Below, one piece after another: positions 46,448-55,238 of a stretch of DNA of 64,000 nt. This DNA comes from Desulfacinum sp. (GTDB lineage: Bacteria > Desulfobacterota > Syntrophobacteria > Syntrophobacterales > DSM-9756): NCBI GenBank assembly GCA_014359885.1, contig JACIYN010000027.1, positions 1-64,000 of the forward strand. The letters run 5' to 3'. The number at the start of each line of letters is the position of its first letter. Positions within the stretch are counted from its first letter, which is position 1. The translations under genes were made by a program, and so were the position numbers. The notes below the pieces were generated by a model, which saw only the letters and a program-made list of their open reading frames with translations, ran no database searches and had not been told where the DNA came from.

Positions 46448-46996
46448 TCATGTCCTCTTGCCGCCTTGCACCCGAGCCCGAAAGGCTTCGATGGCTTCCG
46501 GAATGAGGCGCCGGACAAAGGAGGAGCGGTCCGCTTCGAAGGTCTGGAGGAATTCCTGGTAGCGGGGATGCCTTTCCGTGAGGGCGGGGGTGTCGTTTTG
46601 CCTGTGAGCGAACCGCTCATCGAAGTCTTCGATGAGGTCCAAAATGGGCTCGCGAGCGGTCTCGTCATCTTCGACCCAGCCCAGTCGCTGCATGCATTCG
46701 AAGCGGATTCGGTCCAGGAGAAACAGCGCCCGGTCAATCACGCGGATCTTTTGCTGAGGCGGAATGTCGTTAAGATCCGCCTTTTCCTCACCCGTGAGGA
46801 CGGCCAGAATCACCGATTGGATCGCCACGTGGGCGGCTTCGCCGGTCTGGACCAGTGCCGCCAGGATGTCGTCGGGCAGATCCCGGATGGACGTCTTTTC
46901 GTCGAAGGTCCCTCCGAAGCGCCGCTCCCACAGTCGGAAGGCCCGGCGGGCCTGGACCTTCTTGCGACCTTCGTCCAGTGCAATCACTTGTGCCAC
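46448..46996 (-). CDS. Hypothetical protein, 182 residues
   Basis: A soluble, mostly helical, charged protein (MAQVIALDEGRKKVQARRAF at the start; DLNDIPPQQKIRVIDRALFLLDRIRFE in the middle). No signal or membrane segment. I do not recognise the family. It lies downstream of the AMMECR1 gene with a 36-bp gap, so it may be co-transcribed with ammeA/B. Confidence 0.65.
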   Translation of the reverse strand: MAQVIALDEGRKKVQARRAFRLWERRFGGTFDEKTSIRDLPDDILAALVQTGEAAHVAIQSVILAVLTGEEKADLNDIPPQQKIRVIDRALFLLDRIRFECMQRLGWVEDDETAREPILDLIEDFDERFAHRQNDTPALTERHPRYQEFLQTFEADRSSFVRRLIPEAIEAFRARVQGGKRT

Positions 46997-47032
46997 GGTC
47001 TTTCCCCTCTCGAACCCGCTTTTCCGTATGCG

Positions 47033-47602
47033 TTAAAAGATGTCCGCCGAGAACCGATAGATTTCCACCCCGCCTCGGCGCCACGTATCCTCCGGCAGGC
47101 CCGCCTTCTTGCACGTCCACGAAAGGAATTGTTCCCTGTCCCAGCCGTGCTCCACCGCCACCTGTGGGAGAAGCAGGCCGCTGTGGAACCCCTTGCGGAC
47201 CACCAGTCCATGACGGCCGATTTCAAAATCCATGGGATCGGTGATGGGTTCCAAGGGCGTGAGAGCGGAGATCTCCAGATCCACCTCTTCCAATTCGTCC
47301 GCGTGGAGCGGAGGAAAGCGCGGGTCGGAAAACGCCGCCTGCACGGCGGCGTCCCGGACGGTTTCCCACAGGGGATTATGTCCTTCCACATAACCGATGC
47401 AGCCCCGAAGGGCGCCCTTTTTGTGCAAGGTGACGAAGGCTCCGCGTTTCTCGGTCAGCTTTTCCGAAGGGAGATGGAGAGCAGCGGGTTCGTCACCCAG
47501 GAGCTTGTGTCGCAGTGCCTGGTAGGCGATCTTTTTCAATTCCCGTTTTTCCGCTTCCGAAAGGCCCAGATCCACACCCGCTCGTCTTTTCACATCCGCC
47601 AT
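47033..47602 (-). CDS. amrA: AMMECR1-domain protein (AmmeMemoRadiSam system protein A)
   Basis: The 189-residue protein matches AMMECR1: GAFVTLHKKGALRGCIGYVEG (with the conserved LRGCIG) and HGLVVRKGFHSGLLLPQVAVEHGWD. It is encoded directly after the Memo-like gene. These two plus a radical SAM protein form a conserved but functionally unsolved system; the radical SAM gene is not in the window. ATG 47602 has AGGAGG upstream. Confidence 0.9.
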   Translation of the reverse strand: MADVKRRAGVDLGLSEAEKRELKKIAYQALRHKLLGDEPAALHLPSEKLTEKRGAFVTLHKKGALRGCIGYVEGHNPLWETVRDAAVQAAFSDPRFPPLHADELEEVDLEISALTPLEPITDPMDFEIGRHGLVVRKGFHSGLLLPQVAVEHGWDREQFLSWTCKKAGLPEDTWRRGGVEIYRFSADIF

Positions 47603-47612
47603 TGCCGTCCTC

Positions 47613-48461
47613 CTATCGGGATGCCTCGGCTCCATCATCCACCAGGGCCGCGGCCATGTAGCCCACCACTCCTCGTGTATCTCCGGTCACGTCTCCGGAA
47701 TTGGCATAATGGAGCACGCGAGCCCGGGTGGCCCCCAAGGCCCGGGCGGCGCCCAGGGTGGTCACCAGGGGACCGGCGCCGCAGGCTTCGCACTCCCGTT
47801 TTTGAAGCGCCGCGTGGAGGGATTCGGGATCAAAACGCTCCACCAGTTCCAAGACCTTCCCGTCCAGGCGCCTGGCTTCTTCGTAGCTGTAGTAGTGGGA
47901 AAGATCGGTGCTGGCCACCAGCAGGACAGGGCGCTCACCGATCACCTGGGTCAAGGCCTGTGCGATGGCCCGGCAGTCCTCGTAGCTCACATCGCCCAGC
48001 AGGATGGGCGTGAGCCGAAAGTCCTTCAGGACCACCTGGAGGAAGGGCAGCTGAATTTCGAGGGAATGCTCCTGGGCGTGAGCCTGGGGCACGTAGGAAA
48101 AGAGGTCTCTTTTCTCCAAAAGCGCGTCCACCAGCTCGCGGTCCAGCGGCACCACGCCCAAAGGCGTCCGGTAGCCGCCCAGATGGTAGATGCTGGCTCC
48201 GTTGAAATACGCCCGATGGCTGGGCGCCAGGATCACCACTCTCGAAAAGGGCTTTCTTTCCAGAACCTTGTAGGCATGGGCCGCCACGGGCCCGGAATAC
48301 ATGTAACCGGCGTGGGGTGCGATGAGCCCCACCAGCCGCCCGGGCAAGTCGGGCACACGCGCCCGGGAAAGATAGCCGCGTATCTCCCGTGTCAATCTTT
48401 CCGGATGGCCCGGGTACCACGTTCCCGCGATCACCGATTCTCGGATCTTCTCGGCTGTCAT
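47613..48461 (-). CDS. amrB: Memo-like protein (AmmeMemoRadiSam system protein B)
   Basis: The 282-residue protein has the Memo features IAPHAGYMYSGPVAAHAYK (metal-binding His near residue 48), AHAQEHSLEIQLPFLQ, LVASTDLSHYYSY and the late CGAGPLVTTLGAARALG. The fold is related to extradiol dioxygenases. ATG 48461 is chosen from the family start (VIAGTWYPGHP); the frame is open upstream on the shadow of the next gene. It is ten bases ahead of amrA. Confidence 0.9.
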   Translation of the reverse strand: MTAEKIRESVIAGTWYPGHPERLTREIRGYLSRARVPDLPGRLVGLIAPHAGYMYSGPVAAHAYKVLERKPFSRVVILAPSHRAYFNGASIYHLGGYRTPLGVVPLDRELVDALLEKRDLFSYVPQAHAQEHSLEIQLPFLQVVLKDFRLTPILLGDVSYEDCRAIAQALTQVIGERPVLLVASTDLSHYYSYEEARRLDGKVLELVERFDPESLHAALQKRECEACGAGPLVTTLGAARALGATRARVLHYANSGDVTGDTRGVVGYMAAALVDDGAEASR

Positions 48462-48596
48462 GCCAACCCCCTCGAGCCTGGGTCTACACAACCTTGCATC
48501 CCTCCCGGGGAACCCTATAATGGCCCTCCGACAAAGGAAGGAACTTTCAACGCCCGACCACCGCCTCGGGGCCGTGGGTGAAGGAGCCATTCCGCT

Positions 48597-49400
48597 GTGG
48601 AAAACCGCGCCACTCTCAAGAACATCACCATCGTCCTCCATCGACCTCATTTCCCGGAAAATATAGGAGCTGCGGCTCGGGCCGCCAAGAACATGGGCAT
48701 CCACCGGCTGGTGGTGGTGGATCCCCTGGACTGTGATCTCACCCGCATGCTCAAGATGGCCACCCACGCCGCCGAAGACGTCATCGCCCAGATGGAGGTC
48801 TATGACGATCTTCGCGAGGCGCTGGCACCCTACCAGTATATCATCGGTACCACGGCCCGAACAGGATCCCATCGCCGCACGGTCTTGGACCCCCGACAGG
48901 TGGCGGAAAAGGTGGTGGATCTCAGTCGCAACAACCAGATCGCGGTTCTTTTCGGCCCTGAAAACCGCGGCCTTGCCAACCGGGAACTCAAATACTGCCA
49001 CTGCCTGGTCACCATCCCCACCTCGGACGCCTTCAGCTCGCTCAACCTGGCGCAGGCGGTCATGGTGATGGCCTACGAAATCTTTCGCGCCGGCGCCGCC
49101 GTGCCCGAAACCTTCACGCCCAAGCTGGCTTCCAGCTATGAACTGGAGGCCATGTACGACCACCTGAAGGAGACCTTGACGAAGATCCACTTCGTCAACC
49201 CCGAAAACCCCGACTACTGGATGCAGAGTCTCCGGCGCTTTTTCAGCAGAATCGGCCTGCAGGCAAGAGAAGTCAAGATCATCCGGGGGATCTGCCGCCA
49301 GATCGACTGGTACTGCGACCAACGGCGGGCGGACCATGCCGGCTCCCCACCCGCCGATCCGGAGCGGCGCTCGGAGCTTGTCCAAAGGCGCGGCGGATGA
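48597..49400 (+). CDS. trmJ: TrmJ-type tRNA/rRNA methyltransferase (SPOUT)
   Basis: The 267-residue protein is a SPOUT class methyltransferase: NITIVLHRPHFPENIGAAARAAKNMG, VLFGPENRGLANREL and the knot segment IPTSDAFSSLNLAQAVMV. TrmJ 2'-O-methylates position 32 of tRNAs; an rRNA target is possible. The C-terminal 90 residues match the family's dimer helix. Start GTG 48597 has AAGGAG at 48579-48586. Confidence 0.88.
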   Translation: MENRATLKNITIVLHRPHFPENIGAAARAAKNMGIHRLVVVDPLDCDLTRMLKMATHAAEDVIAQMEVYDDLREALAPYQYIIGTTARTGSHRRTVLDPRQVAEKVVDLSRNNQIAVLFGPENRGLANRELKYCHCLVTIPTSDAFSSLNLAQAVMVMAYEIFRAGAAVPETFTPKLASSYELEAMYDHLKETLTKIHFVNPENPDYWMQSLRRFFSRIGLQAREVKIIRGICRQIDWYCDQRRADHAGSPPADPERRSELVQRRGG

Positions 49401-49407
49401 AGCCTTT

Positions 49408-49490
49408 TTTCGTAGCGCGGCCCTTTCGGGCTGCGCAAGAGCCCCGGGACACCGGATAAGCCATCGGGGATTTCCTGTCACTTCATGTGA
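49408..49490. repeat. Truncated module B element
   Basis: CGTAGCGCGGCCCTTTCGGG and the following CACCGGATAAGCCATCGGGG through ...TTTCCTGTCACTTCATG match module B, but the GCGGGGCTTCAGCCCCGC hairpin and both inverted ends are missing. It directly joins the dispersed 200-bp repeat. Confidence 0.7.
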
Positions 49491-49491
49491 A

Positions 49492-49698
49492 AGAGAACCG
49501 CGAATGAACGCGAATAGACGCGAATCTTTATAGTTGTAGGAACTGCGAAGGCCGCAATGAGGGTGCCCGGCAATACAATGGGCGCGCAGTGGCTCACAGG
49601 GAATGGCATATTGCGGCGCTCCGACAAATGCCCTTGCTCCGGCCCGCTCTTTCATCCATGCGGGGTGGCGCAAGGGAGACCATGACCGTTAATGGGAT
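49492..49698 (+). repeat. Dispersed ~200-bp intergenic repeat, copy 2
   Basis: It is the counterpart, in opposite orientation, of 37968-38172. The gap 49401-49885 contains no gene beyond these repeats. Confidence 0.75.
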
Positions 49699-49885
49699 TG
49701 CGATAGCCCGTTGTCGCGGGGTTTCGCCGCAGGCGAACGGGATTGCAGCCGGATCCTGATCCTCCGTCGCCGGAGCGTGGTCCGCCATGCGGCGATTGTG
49801 TTTGACTTGCCTTGGTGCCTTGACTAGATTTGGCCCGTCTGAGAAACCCTTCTTCCCCTCTCCCATGGCTAGACGGAGGTTCATC

Positions 49886-50389
49886 ATGCAGGGCGCAACA
49901 GGTGAGCAGGTGGTGGTGTCGGGCATCAACCGCGGACTTCTCAAGAAGGGTTCCATCGCCCTTCTCGTCCTCATTGTTCTAGGGGCCTTGGTCCTTTTCT
50001 CCACGCCGGCGCGGTACTATTTTCGCGCGGAACAGGGCGGCCTCAGTCTCTGCAAGGGAAGGCTTTGGGGATTCATCGGCTCCGCCGTGGAAGGCTACGG
50101 CCACATTCCGGTAGCCGCCCCGGAAGCCCGGGAGCTGGTGGGGAAGGCCTATGACACGGTGGAAGAGGCCCTGAGCGAGCTTCGCCCCATCGTGGAACGG
50201 GCCGCCGAGGAAGGAATTGCCGCCGTGGCCGAACAGGAAAAGGCTTTGGCCGATGCCTACCGCACGGTGCTTCCCAACGTGCAGGGTGCCGTGCTCCTGG
50301 GCGTGACCGACTATGAGGCCCGCGCGGACGCCATGGCGCGTTGGATGGACGTGGTGACAGGCAAAGAGGGGTCACGTCGAACCCATTAG
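49886..50389 (+). CDS. Hypothetical membrane-anchored helical protein
   Basis: The 167-residue protein has one membrane helix (GSIALLVLIVLGALVLFST, near 20-38) and a long charged helical region (EARELVGKAYDTVEEALSELRPIVERAAEEGI) that may form a coiled coil. GGAGG at 49875-49879 fixes ATG 49886. I do not recognise the family; it converges with the GGDEF gene. Confidence 0.65.
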   Translation: MQGATGEQVVVSGINRGLLKKGSIALLVLIVLGALVLFSTPARYYFRAEQGGLSLCKGRLWGFIGSAVEGYGHIPVAAPEARELVGKAYDTVEEALSELRPIVERAAEEGIAAVAEQEKALADAYRTVLPNVQGAVLLGVTDYEARADAMARWMDVVTGKEGSRRTH

Positions 50390-50437
50390 CTGATCAGGGT
50401 ACGATTTTCCCCCATACTGTCTTCCTCCCAAGGAATT

Positions 50438-51355
50438 TCATGCGGTCGTGCCCGCCCTGCAGACGCGGTCACGGCCGCTTCTTTTTGCTTCGTACAGCGC
50501 TTCGTCCGCTGCCTGGATGAGGGCGTCGACGACGCACGCCCCTTTAGCGGTGGCGGTACCCGCGCTCAGGGTCACTTTGATCTGAGCCCCGTCGGCTGAG
50601 ATGACATGGGTGCCGACGGCCTTGCGTATCCTTTCCGCGACGCCGACGACGATATCCTCATCGGCCTTGGGCAAAATAACGAGGAACTCCTCCCCTCCGA
50701 AACGCCCCACCACATCATAGGAGCGGACCACGGACTTCATGATCTCCGCGGTTTTGCGCAAGACAATGTCTCCGGCAAGATGTCCATAAGTGTCGTTGAT
50801 CTTCTTGAAATGGTCGATGTCGATCATGATCAGCCCCAAGGGGACTCCTTCCCGCTTACTGCGGTCCAGCTCCTCCTCCAGCCGTCCAATCGTGGCGCCT
50901 CGGTTGTAGACTCCCGTCAAAGGATCTCGTGTTGCCTGGTAGTGGAGTGCCTCTTTGGCTTCCACCAGCTCTTTGTGCAGCTTGATGATGCGCCTGCCGA
51001 TGCCGACCCGGACCTGCAACTCGCTGGGGTCGAAGGGTTTGACCATGTAATCGTCCGCACCCGCTTCAAGGCCGGAGATGATCTCCTCCCGCGATGTCTT
51101 GGCGGTGAGCAGGATGAGGTAAAGGTACCTGTCGTTGGTGGACAGCTCCTCGCGGGCGCGGCGACAGATGTCCACCCCGTCGATTCCGGGCATGACCCAG
51201 TCCAAGATGGCCATGCGGGGGGCCTCCTGGGAGCTCAAGATGGCCCACGCTTCGTCCCCGCTGGCAGCCGTGACAGTCCCATACCCCCATCGACGCAGCA
51301 TGGCGGTCAGCATTTTCCTGGTGGTGGCATCATCATCTGCCAGGAGAATTTCCAT
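50438..51355 (-). CDS. Response regulator with GGDEF output (diguanylate cyclase)
   Basis: The 305-residue protein has a receiver domain (about 1-120; phospho-acceptor in ILDWVMPGIDG, Lys in MVKPFD) and a GGDEF domain (about 135-300) with DIDHFKKINDTYGH and the catalytic GGEEF. It should make cyclic di-GMP upon phosphorylation. The hybrid kinase ends 21 bases before its start, so the two are very probably one operon and one pathway. Confidence 0.92.
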   Translation of the reverse strand: MEILLADDDATTRKMLTAMLRRWGYGTVTAASGDEAWAILSSQEAPRMAILDWVMPGIDGVDICRRAREELSTNDRYLYLILLTAKTSREEIISGLEAGADDYMVKPFDPSELQVRVGIGRRIIKLHKELVEAKEALHYQATRDPLTGVYNRGATIGRLEEELDRSKREGVPLGLIMIDIDHFKKINDTYGHLAGDIVLRKTAEIMKSVVRSYDVVGRFGGEEFLVILPKADEDIVVGVAERIRKAVGTHVISADGAQIKVTLSAGTATAKGACVVDALIQAADEALYEAKRSGRDRVCRAGTTA

Positions 51356-51376
51356 GGTAGCGTTCCTTGTCAGTTC

Positions 51377-54300
51377 TTAGAAACTGGAGGCTTCCGTATC
51401 TGATCCGAGATCTTTGACGTACAGTTCGAGTCTTTCCGCTTCCCTCTGGATCACCTTGAGCCCCGTTTCGGCTCGTTCCACGTCTCCATCCTTAGCTGCA
51501 TGTTCCACCTCCAAAGCGCAATGGCTGAGGGCTTTGGCGGAGACATTGGAGGCAGATCCCTTCAACGTGTGGGCGGCCCTTTTCATGTTTTCCATGTCTC
51601 CCTGCTTGAGCGCCCTTTCCATTTCTTTTATTCTGGAGGGCAAGTCCGTCACGAATTCGCGCAGGATTTCCCAAGCCAGCTCCATATCCCCAGCCAAACG
51701 ATCCACCAGCTCATCCCAATCCAATACCTGACGTTTCTCCGCGCCGCTCCCGAGGGTCCTGGAAGAGGTGGCCTGGACTTGCACGCTCTTGCGCGCACTT
51801 CCTCCCCGCAGGCTTCTGACCCGCTTGGTCTGCCTCCCGATTGCAGCCTGCAGCTCCTCCGGCCGGATAGGCTTGGCCACATAATCATCCATTCCCGCTT
51901 CCAGGCAGCGCTCGCGGTCGCCGACCAGGGCGTGAGCCGTCATTGCGATAATGGGGATCCGGTGATCCAGCACCTTGGAAGACTTGTCCCTGATGATGCG
52001 GGTCGTTTCAAAACCATCCATCTCGGGCATCTGCACGTCCACAAGGAGCAAATCGAACATTTCCTGCTCAAGACGCTCAATGGCTTCCCGTCCGTTGTTG
52101 ACCACCTCCGCTTCATACCCCAGTTTGCGCAGACAACCCAGGGCCACTTTCTGGTTTATGGGATTGTCTTCCGCCAAAAGGATCTTTATCCCCAGTTTCC
52201 AGGCGGCTTCCGCAAGCACTTCGGGGTGGCCCGCTTGGTCCTCCACCCTGCGGCATACTCCCGCGCTCAGAACACTCATCAGAGCGGCGTACAGCTTAGA
52301 GTATCGGACGGGCTTGCACAGGTGCCCCTGGATGCCCAACGTCGTTATAAAATGATCCGCGTCGCCCTGGGAGATAATCGGGGTCAGCAGGACAACCTTT
52401 GTGGCCGCACACCGGGGATCGCTCCTGAGCTCCCGGACAAACGTCTCACAATCCATATCCGGCAGGTCCCGGTCGACCAGAACCAGGTCGAATCCTCCCG
52501 TTGCCTCGCCGGTGCCCCCACGAAGCTTATGCAGAGCCGTTTGGCCGCTCCCGGCTTCATCGAAGCCGAAGCCCCACGACCGGAGCATTTCTATAAGTGC
52601 CAGTCGGGATGTGGAGCTCGCATCGGCGACCAGGATCCGGCACCCACCTGGATCGAATCCCTCCGGCACCTCGAGAGCGTTGTCCTCCACGAGAGAGTCC
52701 CCTTTCTGGAACACCGCCGTGAACCAGAACGTGGACCCCTTTCCCTCTTCGCTTTCCACACCGATCTGACCGTTCATGAGCTCGGCCAGCTTCTTGCTTA
52801 TGGCCAATCCCAATCCCGTTCCTCCGTACTTACGGGTGACGGAGGAGTCAGCCTGGGCAAAGGACTGGAATATGATGCCCATGCGTTCCCTCGGTATCCC
52901 GATGCCGGTGTCTTCCACCGCAATATGGAGCTTCACCCCCTCTTCCCATTGCTCCACCTGGCTAACCCGCACAAACACTTCGCCGGATTCCGTGAACTTG
53001 ATGGCATTGCCCACCAGATTCATCAAAACCTGCCGAAAGCGGGCCGGATCTCCCTGAAGCGCTAAAGGCACATCGCGATGGATGAGGCACGCGATTTCGA
53101 GGCCCTTCTCCTGGGCGCGAACCGCCAGAGTCTCCATCACATCTTCCACGGTGTCGCGCAGAATGAAAGGCACCGACTCCAGCTCGATCCTGCCGGCTTC
53201 GATCTTGGAAAAATCGAGGATGTCATTGATGATGTCGAGGAGAGCCTCGCTGCTTCTTTGGATGATCTCCACGTACTCTTTCTGCAAGGGGGTCAGATTC
53301 GTATCCATGAGCAGCCGGCCCATGCCGATGATGCCGTTCATGGGCGTGCGGATCTCGTGACTCATGTTCGCGAGGAATTGGCTCTTGGCTTGGTTGGCCA
53401 CTTCGGCCTCCACCGCCAGGCGGTTTGCGTGGGCAATGGCCCCCTCCAGCTGCTCGTTGGTGTCTTCCAGGGTCGCCAAGGCCTGCCGAAGTTCTCGTTC
53501 CACCTTTGTACGGTCGGTGATGTCCACCGCTGTACAAATAACCAGCTCCACATGCCCGTCGTCACCGCACTTGGGCGTTCGGGTGACCGCCAGTAGGCGA
53601 TCCTCTCCTTCTGCGTTCCGATGCCACTCCTCGGTGCGAATCGTACGGGCCTCCGAAAACACCTGTTCACTGACGGCGACGGCCTGACGCACCGCATCCG
53701 GGTCTTGCCATTGGTCCAGACAGCTGCCCGCGATCACCCCCACCTCGGCTCCCACGAACGTCGCGAAGGCCTTGTTCACCGTTCCCAACGTAGTCGGGTT
53801 GACCAGGTACCAAACCTGTGCGTCCACGTTGTCCAGGAGCAGCTCCAACTCTTCGGTCTTTGCCTGAAGCTGAGCCTTCCGCTTGCCGATGGTACGGCTC
53901 ATCCGCTCGATGGCTTCCGCAACCGTGTCCAGCTCCTCTATGCCCGACCTTGAAAAGGATGGGATCTCCTCAAAATGTCCCAGTGTCACGTATCCCAGGG
54001 TGTCGGCGATGTTGCGCAACGGCATGATCACGGCGGCGTTGAGCCTTCTTTTCGCGGCGAGTACCGCCACGGCCAGGAAGAACGCGAGGGAGGCCATGGT
54101 GATCCCTGCGATCATAGCCATCTGTATGGCAAGCTCCCGCAAGGGGGTGCCGGCGACGACACACCAACCGGTCAGCGACACAGGCGTTGCCGCCGCCAAA
54201 TACCATGTTCCATCAATGTCCAGGACTCCCGATTCAATCTGCCCGTCCGATCGCAAATTGCGGAGAATGGACAATTGGCTCAAGTCGCGCTGCCGCCTGG

Positions 54301-54916
54301 TGGCGTTGGGATCGGGGTGCGCCAGAAGCGTCCCATAGCGGTCGGTCACGAACGCGAATCCCCCTCCACCCTCCGCTGTCAGGGAATCCACCTGGTCCTG
54401 GAGGACGGAGATGTCCAGTTCCCCCACAATGATCCCGCCCGAAAGCAAAGCTCTCGCTATATTGACCGTCAGCTTCCCGGTGTGCCAGGAAAGGTAGGGC
54501 GCCGAGATGCGGACCAGTTCCGTCGGATCTTGCAGTACCTGCCGGACTTGGGCCAGGTACTCCTTCTCGCCCGGCACTCCCGGCACGGAGCGGATGACGG
54601 TCCCGCGGCTGTCGATCCAAAGGATGCGATCGAAGTAAGGCAGTGATAAATAGACCTTTTCCAAGAACGGAACAATGATGGCAGGATCCGGATAGGTAAA
54701 CAAGGTTAGAGGCTTGAGGCTGTCCGAAGCCTGGGTGACATGATTTTCAATGGACAGGGCCATGCTCTTGGCCGTCAGCACTTGGGAGCGCAGGGCCATC
54801 CTGTACTGGAAGTACCCCGCCACGGACAAGCCCAGCGCCAGGAGGATGGCTACGGCACCGCAGATTCTCGGGATCATATAGCTCCACAAAACCTGGTCAA
54901 GGCGCCGCACACGCAT
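51377..54916 (-). CDS. Hybrid sensor histidine kinase with Cache, HAMP, PAS, two receivers and HPt
   Basis: The 1179-residue protein has two membrane helices flanking a periplasmic Cache-like sensor (about 40-290), HAMP (about 300-360), a PAS region (about 380-500), and a HisKA domain with SHEIRTPMNG (His near 519). An ATPase domain follows (DTGIGIP, KYGGTGLGLAIS). A first receiver (LVDRDLPD) and a second (LLVDVQMPEMDG, Asp near 958) come next, then a C-terminal HPt (AAHTLKGSAS, His near 1116). It can run a full His-Asp-His relay and probably feeds the GGDEF regulator. ATG 54916 has GGAGGGG upstream; the longer open frame is rejected. Confidence 0.9.
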   Translation of the reverse strand: MRVRRLDQVLWSYMIPRICGAVAILLALGLSVAGYFQYRMALRSQVLTAKSMALSIENHVTQASDSLKPLTLFTYPDPAIIVPFLEKVYLSLPYFDRILWIDSRGTVIRSVPGVPGEKEYLAQVRQVLQDPTELVRISAPYLSWHTGKLTVNIARALLSGGIIVGELDISVLQDQVDSLTAEGGGGFAFVTDRYGTLLAHPDPNATRRQRDLSQLSILRNLRSDGQIESGVLDIDGTWYLAAATPVSLTGWCVVAGTPLRELAIQMAMIAGITMASLAFFLAVAVLAAKRRLNAAVIMPLRNIADTLGYVTLGHFEEIPSFSRSGIEELDTVAEAIERMSRTIGKRKAQLQAKTEELELLLDNVDAQVWYLVNPTTLGTVNKAFATFVGAEVGVIAGSCLDQWQDPDAVRQAVAVSEQVFSEARTIRTEEWHRNAEGEDRLLAVTRTPKCGDDGHVELVICTAVDITDRTKVERELRQALATLEDTNEQLEGAIAHANRLAVEAEVANQAKSQFLANMSHEIRTPMNGIIGMGRLLMDTNLTPLQKEYVEIIQRSSEALLDIINDILDFSKIEAGRIELESVPFILRDTVEDVMETLAVRAQEKGLEIACLIHRDVPLALQGDPARFRQVLMNLVGNAIKFTESGEVFVRVSQVEQWEEGVKLHIAVEDTGIGIPRERMGIIFQSFAQADSSVTRKYGGTGLGLAISKKLAELMNGQIGVESEEGKGSTFWFTAVFQKGDSLVEDNALEVPEGFDPGGCRILVADASSTSRLALIEMLRSWGFGFDEAGSGQTALHKLRGGTGEATGGFDLVLVDRDLPDMDCETFVRELRSDPRCAATKVVLLTPIISQGDADHFITTLGIQGHLCKPVRYSKLYAALMSVLSAGVCRRVEDQAGHPEVLAEAAWKLGIKILLAEDNPINQKVALGCLRKLGYEAEVVNNGREAIERLEQEMFDLLLVDVQMPEMDGFETTRIIRDKSSKVLDHRIPIIAMTAHALVGDRERCLEAGMDDYVAKPIRPEELQAAIGRQTKRVRSLRGGSARKSVQVQATSSRTLGSGAEKRQVLDWDELVDRLAGDMELAWEILREFVTDLPSRIKEMERALKQGDMENMKRAAHTLKGSASNVSAKALSHCALEVEHAAKDGDVERAETGLKVIQREAERLELYVKDLGSDTEASSF

Positions 54917-55094
54917 TCCTACCCCTCCAACGCCTCGGCCCCGACCTGTCGACCCATGCAGGGTTCCATCAACGTCAACCATATGATCTCCACCGCTACC
55001 GGGATGCTCCTTCTCCGGATGGGCACTGCAATGCGCCGGACACTCCACGCCCGCTGATCGATCCGATCCCAAGCCACTCCCACTTTCTCTCCTA

Positions 55095-55238
55095 CTAATC
55101 GGCGCGGAGGATCAATCGCTTTAGATCTTCCTCGGCGAGGCCCTCCTCGTGGAGCGGGGATTCGTCCATGGCAAACCGGTCAGAAAAGAAAGCGCTCCAC
55201 CCCGGGAAGGAAGGCATGGAGGTCCAGGACAACCGCAT
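55095..55238 (-). CDS. Possible 47-residue protein coupled to the GH57-like gene
   Basis: ATG 55238 directly follows the TAA of the GH57-like gene (TAAATG). The frame encodes MRLSWTSMPSFPGW..., then FAMDESPLHEEG and LAEEDLKRLILRAD, ending at TAG. The second half looks protein-like, but there is no ribosome binding site, so translation would need coupling. It may be a small real gene or a chance frame. Confidence 0.3.
   Translation of the reverse strand: MRLSWTSMPSFPGWSAFFSDRFAMDESPLHEEGLAEEDLKRLILRAD

Noticed and set aside
46975-46996. Sigma-54 promoter-like TGGCAC...TTGC on the minus strand
   Set aside because: GG and GC are eleven bases apart instead of ten, and it lies inside a coding start.
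48462-49673. Long upstream extension of the Memo-like gene
   Set aside because: It is the antisense of trmJ; the family start is at 48461.
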